From: Narthecium ossifragum
Taxonomy: Eukaryota > Streptophyta > Magnoliopsida > Dioscoreales > Nartheciaceae
Direction of reading: 5' to 3'
DNA length: 64,000 nucleotides
Assembly (NCBI GenBank): GCA_963920575.1
Contig: OY986973.1
Coordinates: forward strand, 13,874,062-13,938,061
Part shown: in pieces, positions 56,219 to 64,000 of the stretch
How positions within the stretch are numbered: the first letter of the stretch is position 1
Layout: each line of letters starts with the position of its first letter
The notes under the pieces: model-generated
What the model was told of the DNA's origin: nothing
The model's database searches: none
Seen by the model: only the letters and a program-made list of their open reading frames with translations
Made by a program: the position numbers and the translations under genes

Positions 56219-57285
56219 TCTTGGGCTTTTTACATATTTCTCCTTCAAAAGTTTCTAAATATCTTAATTACCCTCACATTTTTTCAGCTTACTAATATAC
56301 CCTTGAAAACTTGAGAAAATGGTTAATCTTCCCCTCGGGTTATTTGCCGGCGAATCATTATGGAATATTATTAACGCCGTTAACGGCGGCAGCTAAAAAG
56401 ACGTTATTACCCATGTTAATAAGCCCCTCGTAATCACCCTCTCCGTCGTCGACCTCAACCTACGCCCTTGGCAGTCACCCCCTCCGGCGTCATGCCCCTT
56501 GCTTAAGGGACTCCTACCAACACGTCAACCAGCGGGTCTTTCGTCAAGAGCCTTGCTCCGTCAGGATCCTCGTCAACTGTGGTCTTGGTAGCATCACCCA
56601 GGTCTCTGCCAGCGACGTCTCCTACACCATCGGCGCCCTGTTCTTCGGCGGCCCTGACGACAGGGAGGCCCTTGCTTATGGGATCCGAATGGCGGAGCAC
56701 CCGGGCATCGCCGTCATCGTCCTCTACTTCCTCTCTGTAAATGCTGGTTCTGACGAGCAGCAGTCCTTGGACGATTCAGATATCGCTGAGCTACGCAGCA
56801 AGACAATGGCGTCTAACGATTCGATAAGGTTGGAGGAGACTGCTTTCAAGGGGAAGGCCCAGATCTTGTCGGCAATAAAGGCTATCGGCAGGTGCAACCG
56901 CTTCTTGGTCGGCCGGTCATCTCCATCGCCAGCTTTAGCACAAGCACTAGCAGGGAAGACGGACAGCCCGGAGCTGGGGCCGTTGGGGAGTTGCCTTGCA
57001 TCGTCGGAGTTCTCGACTACGTCATCAATCCTAGTGATCCAGCAGGATGACCCCAGCTCCACTGCTCCCCTGCTGGTGCAAGAAGTAACGGAGGTTATGG
57101 GTGCACCCGACACGCCATTGTCCGCCATGCCGGAGGTGTCCCATTGCTAGCATTAGCTACCTAGTTGCTGCATGCTCCATGCCCTTGCTAGTGTTTGTGG
57201 GCTTGTTTCTTTCTTCTTCTTCTCATTTGTTTGAAGGTGTAACCGCTCTTGTCCGAGCCGAAGCCAGAGCCCTTGCTGGTCATGA
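56219..57285 (+). mobile_element. Insertion in element E gag carrying a host-gene fragment
   Basis: Gag reading on the minus strand stops at about 56219 (DLNLLKIGQ) and resumes at about 57286 (RSKQGIQ). The intervening 1.07 kb is unlike the rest of the element: an AT-rich left end (GGGCTTTTTACATATTTC) and a GC-rich gene piece. I found no convincing terminal inverted repeats or LTRs, so the element type (Helitron, Pack-MULE or filler) is open. Edges are good to about 10 bp. Confidence 0.5.
56530..57147 (+). pseudogene. CHX-type cation/H+ antiporter, C-terminal fragment
   Basis: The plus-strand translation contains EPCSVRILVNCGL, VSASDVSYTIGALFFGGPDD, REALAYGIRMAEHPGIAV, RCNRFLVGR, PELGPLGSCLASSEFSTTSS and ILVIQQDDP in that order. 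This is the cytoplasmic C-terminal domain of plant CHX antiporters. The transmembrane exchanger domain, which moves K+ or Na+ against H+, is missing. The last 150 bp remain open to a TAG at 57147. Upstream of 56530 the frame is lost. GC-rich codon use sets it apart from the host retroelement. Confidence 0.85.
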
Positions 57286-58692
57286 AGCTTGAATCCCCTG
57301 CTTGGATCGGCAGGAGCCATGACGAGAAGCTATTCCTCCTCTGCCAATCCTGAGACTTTGGAATTCAGAAATTTCATGAATTCCCCGAGAATTATGACCA
57401 GTGGTAGACCGACTCCTAGAAACTGAGGTATTGTATTGTAAATTTTCTGCAAGCTTGTCATACATTTCCCAAAGAGCAGTCCAAGGTTTACTAAGGACAA
57501 CACCTCCGCAGCAGGCTTCGACCATTGTCCTATAACGATCATTAAGACCATTATAAAACGAATGGGCTAACTGCAACTCAGGAACCTCATGATGGAGACA
57601 CTCTCTAAGAAGATCCTTAAATCTTTCCCAAGCTTCATGAAACATCTCATCTTCATTTTGTTTAAAAGAAATAATCATGGTTTGATAGTTTTGAGTTTTA
57701 ATTATAGGGAAATATGTTTTAAGGAAAGCATTCTGAAGTTGATCCCATGTTGAAATCGAATTTGGAGCTAAGGTTTGGAGCCAATGCTTAGCCTTGTCTT
57801 TCAAAGAAAAAGAGAAAAGCTTGAGTCTAAAGGCATCATCATTAAAATGCTGAAGTTTGAACATGAAAAGGATTTCAAGGAAGCTAGCAATGTGTCCATA
57901 GGGATCCTCATTCTCACGCCCATAGAAAGAAGGTTAGGCTGTAATCCAGTTAGGCTTAATCTCATAATATATGGGATTGATGGTAGGTGGGTTGATACAA
58001 GAAGCATATGTATAAGCTCCAGGTAGGAAGTGATTCTTAACTGGGACTTCTCTATTATTTCTATCATTTCCACCCCTACCCATATTATCATCAGGGTCAA
58101 TGACATGTTCCTCATTTTCAGCTATAAAACATTGCAGATTACCTAAGGGTGCGTTTGGTTGCGGGATAGTCTATCCCGGGATTAGAGGGAATGGGGATTG
58201 GTATTCTGGGATAAGTAGTGGGATATGTATGGTATTTTGTTGAAAAGTAGTGATAAATTAGTAATGTTTGGTTGAAAAAGTATAGATAAAGTTGATATGA
58301 TTGGTTGAAAAGTAGGGATAATGAAATAATGATTGGCTGAAAAGTGAAAAAGTAGGGATAAAGTTGATGTGATTGGTTGAAAAGAAGAGAAAATATAGTA
58401 ATGATTGGTTGAAAAGTAGGGATAAAGTAGGGATAAAGTGAGAATAGGGATGGGGATAAAAGTAGGGATAAAAGTGGGGATTAGATGGTGTTTGGTTGTA
58501 ATGCAGGGATAAAGTGGGTTTAACCCGGGATAAGGAATCCTTATCCCCCAAGCAAACAAGGCCTCAACCCACCTTCCATCAATCCTATATATTATGGGAT
58601 TTCTGTCCTAAGGTTCTAGCTGTTCGAAGTGTGGCCTCTATTTCTAGATCCAAAGGTTCTAGCGGTTTATATATGGATCTTCTGCCTTGCAT
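57286..58692 (-). pseudogene. Element E Gag, interrupted by a MITE
   Basis: The N-terminal piece (58692-58567: IYKPLEPLDLEIEATLRTAR) matches the start of element C Gag. The MITE follows, then the middle part (58140-57870) with a stop, then the capsid core MFKLQHFNDDAFRLKLFSFS, WDQLQNAFLKTYFP, FHEAWERFKDLLRECLHHEV and SFYNGLNDRYRTMVEA (57864-57280). Gag forms the particle that packages element RNA. Frame changes make it inactive. Confidence 0.82.
58147..58563. mobile_element. MITE, Tourist/PIF-Harbinger-like
   Basis: The left end is GGGTGCGTTTGGTTGCGGGA and the right end, on the opposite strand, GGCCTTGTTTGCTTGGGGG. These are imperfect inverted repeats of the TTTGGTT-type common in plant Tourist elements. 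The flanks TAA and TCA are a decayed 3-bp target duplication. The 417-bp interior has repeats of GATTGGTTGAAAAGTAG and GGGATAAAG and no coding sequence. It is inserted in the gag of element E. Confidence 0.75.
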
Positions 58693-58822
58693 GCAAGATC
58701 ACACCAAAAAGAGAAAAAGAAAATAGAATATTCGGAGGAGAGAAGAAAATCCGAAAAACAACGATTGAAACGAAAAGTTTTCAAGTAAGAAAACTAACTT
58801 GACAGCACTCGCGGTCAATCTC

Positions 58823-60317
58823 TGATGATGATGCATAATGTTATATTTTTATCCCTTAATACTTAGTCTCATGTGCTTATTTGGTACCTAAATACACTCA
58901 TTATTCTTATATTTTGATTTAGGATGCAATTGAAGTCCTTAAGTCGAAATGAAGCTGAAAAGAGTATATGGATCAAATTTAAAGATTAAACTGTACCTGC
59001 TGATGAAGAATCAGATGATGTGTCATATATGGTTGGAAACCTCTTCAAGTCTAGTTTCTGGAGAATTTTACGGTTCGTGATTCCGAGTTTCCTAGAGGAA
59101 GTTACGGCAATTTTAGTACCGATGACGTAGTCTGGATGGCAGAACAGTAAATACTCTGGAACGTCCGATCGATCCGTCTATGCAGAAACCTGATAGAACG
59201 CATACTTTTCAGTTGTACACAGTCTGATCGATCCCACTATCCATCCTACTTAGAAGATCGATCCGACACCCCTGGTAAGATCGATCCGACTCGGGCGTAG
59301 CAGGAAATTAAAGATTCCGATGAGAAGGATCGATCCGACATCCATAGAGGGATCGATCCTACTTTCCCAGTGAAGAAATTCAACGGTTCAGATCAAATTC
59401 GAGGATGGGAATCTTATGGGCAATAAATAGGGTTCTTTTTAGGGATTAAGGGGGGCGAATTCTAGAGGTTTTTGGCTGCTCCTTTCTATTTCTTTGATAT
59501 TTCTAGGGTTCTTCTTTCTTCTTGAGAGGATTGGATTGTTCTTGATGGCCTTTCGTAGCTAAACCTTAATTCTTGGTCGAGGAGACTGAAACCTCGGAAT
59601 CAATGAAATTATGAGATCTAATCTATTTTTATTGTTCAGTTTATACTTGAGTATTGAATGTTCTTCTGAGATTAAATATTCATGATTGTCTTGTCTAATT
59701 GCTAGGAGGCCTACTAGTTTATTATTCATTACGATCTAATGTTAGGTTGGATATCAAATCTGTAATTGTTTGATCCCTCTGATCTGCGAAGCAACTGAGA
59801 TCTATTGATTTACTGCTTTTCAGAGATTAATAGATCTTAGGAAGAATTTTCAACTAGATTAAATGCAACCGCTTGTGCTTGTGTTGTTTGGCTTCATTGA
59901 TCTCCCTATTCTTAAGGCTGCTAGTAGATTAAATCTATAGTGCTTGTCTTAGGTTGTTTAGTAGTTAGGGTTGATTAGATCGCTTGTTTCTAATTAACTA
60001 TGATTGAGGAGAGATTCGAATTTAATTCGAACGGTGAATATTCATGGTATGAATTGATATATACTTGCATCGATGATTAGTTGTTGGATTCCGATGGTGG
60101 ATGTTGACTTAGACCAAAATTTGTTCTCTTGATTCAACACATTTCTTCGCTTTAGATTATTTCTTTATTGTTTTCTTCACGCTTAAAACCTCGCATCTTT
60201 GTTCACTTAACACAAAACTAGACTAAACACTCTTCGTGGGATCGACTCGTACTCGCACTACTATATTTATTTTGAAGGGTATTGGTTTTATTTTTGAGTG
60301 CCTACGATAGCACATCA
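58823..60317 (+). mobile_element. 5' LTR of element C
   Basis: The 1495-bp LTR runs from TGATGATGATGCATAATG to CGATAGCACATCA. A degenerate TATA box (CAATAAATAG) is at 59421-59430 and a GATCGATC array at 59168-59357. It is the best-preserved Athila LTR here and serves as reference for A, G, K and N. The five bases before it are ATCTC. Confidence 0.9.
59168..59430 (+). promoter_or_regulatory. LTR C promoter: GATCGATC array and TATA box
   Basis: ATCGAT cores lie at 59168, 59227, 59257/59280 and 59329/59352 (pairs 23 bp apart). They end about 65 bp before the TATA-like CAATAAATAG at 59421-59430. Arms are GATCGATCCGAC-like. Confidence 0.55.
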
Positions 60318-60322
60318 AATTT

Positions 60323-60340
60323 TGGCGCCGTTGCTGGGGA
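60323..60340 (+). other. tRNA-Asp primer site of element C
   Basis: TGGCGCCGTTGCTGGGGA matches the tRNA-Asp 3' end with one mismatch, six bases after the LTR end. The leader 60341-60454 is non-coding. Confidence 0.88.
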
Positions 60341-60454
60341 GTGATTCTAGTTGATTTTTGGGCTTATTGTTATCTTTATTTTAAAAAAAAAGAAAAAAAG
60401 AGTTTATACAAATTTTCTTGATTTGTTTTTCTCGGTTTATCAGAATCTTCTTGA

Positions 60455-63208
60455 TTGTTTATGATTATAGCTCGATCTTTTAATCAAGATGATTTACAGT
60501 ACGATCCAGAGATAGAAAGAACTTTGCACAAGTTAAGGAGGGAAGCTCGAAGAAACTCTGAGGAGAACAATTTGACTCTTGATCTCCTATTTGCTAGTGA
60601 TTCGGAATTAGAAGAGGAAGAAGTCATGGTCGGAAATCCGACTTTGAAAGAACTTGCAGCCCCAGATTTGAATCAACAACCCTTATGCATTACATTCCCT
60701 ACATTGGATGTCGCTACTACTTTTCAATTGAAATCTGGACTAATACATCTCTTACCCACTTTTCATGGACTTGCAGGTGAAGATCCTCACAAGCATTTAA
60801 AGGAGCTTCATGTTGTGTGCACAAGTATGAAACCCATGGGGGTGACTGAAGATCAAATCAAATTGAGAGCATTCCCGTTTTCTTTGAAGGATTCGACTAA
60901 GGATTGGCTTTATTATTTACCATCTGAGAGTATTACTACATGGAATGAGATGAAGAGGTTGTTTTTAGAGGAATATTTCCCAGCTTCAAGGGTGGCCAAC
61001 ATTCAGAAAGAGATCTGTGGTGTAAGGCAACATAATGGAGAGTCTCTACACGAGTATTGGGAACGTTTCAAGAAATTATGTGCAAGCTGTCCCCATCATC
61101 AAATTAGTGAGCAATTACTTATCCAATATTTTTATGAGGGCTTACCAACCAATGACAGGAGTATGATTGATGCCGCTAGTGGAGGAGCTTTTGTGGATAA
61201 AACTCCTGAAGCCGCGAGGAACTTGATTGCAAATATGGCGGCTAATTCTCAACAATTTAATACTAGACTTGATTCTTATTCAAAACATGTTAATGAGGTA
61301 AATGTCTCATTCCTTGAACAACAGATTGCTTGTCTAACTTCTCTTGTTCGTCAATTGGCTGTAGGTAATATGCAAACAGCAAAGGTTTGTGGGATTTGTT
61401 CGGTGACAGGACATCCAACCGACATGTGCCTAACTCTTCAAGAGGAGCCTAGTGAACAAGTAAATGCAACGGGTAGTTTCCCTGGACTACCGCAAAGGAA
61501 GTATGATCCATATTCAAACACGTATAATTCGGGACGGAGGGATCACCCTAATCTCAACTATTAGAATCCACAAGTAAATCAGCCCGCAACTCACTTCCGT
61601 CTAAGTGGCCAGCAATATCAACAATATAGACCGTCATACCCCCCGAGACAACAACCAAACCCAACTTCTAATTCTGGTATGTCTTTAGAAGATATAGTTA
61701 AATCTCTTGCTACTAATACTTTGCAATTTCAACAGGAGACGAAGGCTAGTATTCAAGGTTTGGAACATCAGGTGGGCTAGATGGTGACTGTAATTAGCAA
61801 GCTAGAGGTGCAAAGTTTGGGAAAATTACCCTCTCAAATGGTAATAAATCCAAAAGAAAATGCAAGTGCAATTGTTTTGAGAAGTGGTAAAGAAGTTGAG
61901 TTTCCAGCAAAGGAAGTCACTGCATCTTCACCGCAAGGAAAAGAGCAAGACATCGTCGCGAACAAGGACTTTTCTGATGACGATGACGTACCTAAACGTA
62001 AGTTTCCACCTCTTTCTGATTATAAATCAGTGCCTCCTTTTCCTCAGGCTTTAACAGAATCTAGAAGATACGAGAAGAATTCAGATCTATATGAGACTAT
62101 TCGCCGATGCGAGGTAAATATTTCACTCTTAAATGCTATTAAACAAGTACCTCGTTATGCTAAATTCTTGAAAGAATTGTGCACAATTAAGAGGAAGCAG
62201 AAACTTAAAGGATGTGAGAAGGTGAGAGTTGGTGAAAATGTTTCTGCAATTCTTCAAAGAAAAATTCCTACAAAGTGTAAAGATCCAGGTATGTTTACTA
62301 TCCCATGTACAATTGGTAATAGTAAATTTGAACGGGCCATGTTAGATTTAGAAGCTTCTATCAATGTCATGCCATATTCTATATATGCTTTTTTAAAACT
62401 TGGACCTTTGAATGAAACTGGTGTTGTGATTCAATTGGCTGACATATCTAACGCCTATCCTAAATGTGTAGTTGAAGATATTCTTGTGCAAGTTAATGAT
62501 TTAGTTTTCCCTGCTGAATTTTATGTGCTTGATATGGAGAATGATGATCATACAACTCCTATTTTGTTCGGAAAACCATTCTTAAAGACATCCAACACTA
62601 AGATAGATATGCGTAGTGGTACACTTACCATGGAATTTGATGGTGAAATTGTTAAGTTTGAAGTATATGATGCCAAGAAGTATCCTACTAATGATTGTCA
62701 TGTTTATTCTATTGATGTGAGGGAATTGAAAGCTACAGTTAGAGATGCTTCGGGGAAGTGTCTAGAGAAGGCAGATGAAGAAGCTGTCCAGCCATGTCCA
62801 GTCGACCGCGAGGAAGATTCGGTCGACCGCCGAGAATACCAGGAGCACTTATCCGATGAACCTCCTCCGGCTGAAGTTGAAAGCATTCCTATTACGTCGC
62901 GAGGTATTTTTCCTGTGACTATTTCATCTTCATTAGTGGTTAAAAAGGAGATGACCTTAGTAGATATTTTCATATCTCGACGGATTTATTCTCGATCATG
63001 TGATCTTGACATCCTTGACAATCCGAACGACGACATTCTTAATAGGTCAGTGGATGATTCGATTATATTTGAGCATAATGTTGACTCCTTTCTTCCTGAT
63101 CACCATGATGACATATATTTTTGTTTGAGAGATCTAGCTATCTTGTTTACTGGTGTGAGTATGAAAAAGCGAACTCTCATTTTTGAAAAATACCACTTGG
63201 ACTCTTAA
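60455..63208 (+). pseudogene. Element C Gag-protease reading frame
   Basis: A single frame runs from the ATG at 60455 to 63208, broken by TAG at 61562-61564 and TAG at 61778-61780. Gag shows DPEIERTLHKLRREARR, then FPFSLKDSTKDWLYYLP and YWERFKKLCASCPHHQ. An intact zinc knuckle, CGICSVTGHPTDMC, is near 61390-61430. The protease region follows with PCTIGNSKFERAM and the active site DLEAS (Gly replaced by Glu, so likely inactive). The last 170 codons are acidic and unrecognised. The first stop fits TGG to TAG and the second CAG to TAG. Confidence 0.85.
62801..62830 (+). repeat. Two GTCGACCG motifs inside the element C coding region
   Basis: GTCGACCGC occurs twice, with TCGA cores 21 bp apart (62802 and 62823). 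The motif resembles the TCGA palindromes in the 3' region of element E, but here it is within the open reading frame. Confidence 0.5.
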
Positions 63209-63558
63209 GCTAAATTAACCTTGGTGGCACTATTGAGGTCAAATATTCAGATTATAGCACCTAGTGATTTTGCATCCCATCGTGCTATAGAACGTCGTCC
63301 ACCGAGGGCACGATTTAAAATTCTCTATATTGTATAGAGTGGTTTAGTTGGCTTTATTTGCTTTATTTGCTTTATTGTGTGCTTGAGCGTGCTTGAATTA
63401 TTTTTAGGTTGTGTACTTGCATGTTGCTTTTGTTTTTGCTTTGCTTTGTTTTTTTTTAGGTGATCGAGCATTCCCTATCATACCTGAAGAATTCTCCCAG
63501 CCATGGTGGTTATGGAAATTCAAAGTTTGGCAACTCCCACAGTATTCAAAGAAGAAAG
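63209..63558 (+). other. Region between the element C protease and the conserved 3' block
   Basis: No RT or integrase similarity in any frame. A long T-run ending in AG (63440-63460) looks like a splice acceptor. No sequence corresponding to A 3001-6045 is present. Confidence 0.55.
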
Positions 63559-63613
63559 CATGAAGTCGAGCCAATGACAATAAACAAAGGCGCTGCTTGG
63601 GAGGCAACCCAAG
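63559..63613 (+). other. 55-bp conserved block in element C
   Basis: Identical to 6055-6109 in element A. The sequence after it stays colinear with A to the window end, including GTGTGGGGGA at 63721-63730. Confidence 0.7.
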
Positions 63614-64000
63614 AGGAGTTCGTTCCTTTCTCTTTTTATTTTCGCATTTCCATTTTAGTTATATTTATTTTTGCCTTTTCTTTGCATTTCACCTTACATT
63701 GAGGACAATGTCAGTTTCAAGTGTGGGGGAGGAGATCTAGGAAATCTAGGTTGCATTTGCCATGAGCGAGAACTAGTTAAGCTTGACATATTCATAACAT
63801 GATTGAATGAGTAATCTTGCGACTTAGAATTAATTAGTTGATTTATTTTTCTTAAGATGGTAGTGACTAAATGAGTAAACAAAAGCTGGTGAGATTTTGA
63901 GCCTCTAGACTGACACATTCATATCAGTCTCACTATTTTCTTTCATGAGAGATATTCTTTCATGGATTTGTTTCTCTAGAACTTGCTTTGATTCTATTCA

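Larger units (their letters stand above)
37691..58822 (-). mobile_element. Element E: one decayed minus-strand Athila-type element broken by insertions
   Basis: Reading right to left, gag (58692-57286), protease (about 54900), RT, RNase H, integrase (ending near 50035), a 3' non-coding region and an extra ORF follow in the order of one Athila element. The pieces are separated by a MITE, a CHX fragment, solo LTRs D1, K and I, and LTR L with nested J. The gag N-terminus (PLDLEIEATLRTAR) matches the equivalent part of element C (YDPEIERTLHKLRR). Removing the insertions leaves roughly 8 kb. The 5' LTR is lost where element C inserted. Confidence 0.7.
58823..64000 (+). mobile_element. Athila-type element C, lacking the polymerase region (continues beyond the window)
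   Basis: The order is 5' LTR, tRNA-Asp primer site, leader, gag, protease, then directly the 3' block and 3' region that in element A follow integrase. No RT, RNase H or integrase is present between 63208 and 63559. Bases 63559-64000 are colinear with 6055-6490 of element A. It resembles pol-less elements that retain gag and borrow enzymes in trans. It inserted into the leader of element E. Confidence 0.82.

Noticed and set aside
56219..57285. Helitron for the CHX-containing insertion
   Set aside because: A left edge of A-TC fits, but no CTRR end with hairpin lies at the right boundary, so the type is left open.

Overview
The window is plant nuclear DNA, almost certainly from a flowering plant with a repeat-rich genome. 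I see no intact host gene, tRNA, rRNA or CRISPR array. Nearly all of it is nested retrotransposons: Ty3/gypsy elements of the Athila, Tat and Tekay/Del-like lineages, two LINE fragments, several solo LTRs, a MITE and one 6.85-kb Helitron. The lineage calls rest on primer-binding sites (tRNA-Asp for Athila-type, initiator-Met for Tekay-type), on RT/RNase H/integrase motifs, and on recognisable LTR termini. The captured host-gene pieces are GC-rich in part, which would fit a monocot or magnoliid, but the species cannot be told from this sequence.

Layout. 1-1690: 5' LTR and primer site of a minus-strand Athila element leaving the window on the left. 1700-2385: minus-strand Tekay gag scrap with an inverted LTR tip. 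2386-8363: 5'-truncated plus-strand Athila element A (protease, RT, RNase H, integrase, long 3' region, internally deleted 3' LTR). 8364-17760: minus-strand Tat element F, which carries an antisense plant-mobile-domain ORF and a solo LTR (D2). 17761-19429: unassigned stretch and LINE fragment. 19430-22710: Athila-type 5' LTR G and truncated Tekay-type LTR H. 22711-35426: Tekay element B, whose 5' LTR is split by a Helitron (24849-31701) carrying APS-kinase and DUF642 gene fragments. 35427-36861: LTR scrap and LINE fragment. 36862-37690: LTR D3 fragment. 37691-58822: one decayed minus-strand Athila-type element E, broken by LTR L (itself holding solo LTR J), solo LTRs I, K and D1, a CHX antiporter fragment and a MITE. 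58823-64000: plus-strand Athila element C, which has gag and protease but no polymerase region.

The most unusual signal is not a gene. The LTRs of two unrelated lineages (Athila-type N, A, C, G, K and Tekay-type H, B, I, J) carry clusters of palindromes centred on GATCGATC. These are arranged as pairs 20-23 bp apart, and many clusters sit just upstream of the likely TATA box. In LTR B the pairs repeat every 61-72 bp with a within-pair spacing of 21-22 bp. A separate array of GGTCGACC-type palindromes spaced exactly 12 bp apart lies in the 3' region of element E. LTR families D and L lack such arrays.

The insertion order can be read from target-site duplications (TSDs). Solo LTRs D1 (AAATG), D2 (GACAT), I (AAACA) and J (ATCAC) have perfect 5-bp duplications. 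The Helitron lies between A and T inside an LTR whose uninterrupted homologues are present elsewhere in the window. Every long coding region here is broken by stops, frameshifts or insertions, so all are called pseudogenes.
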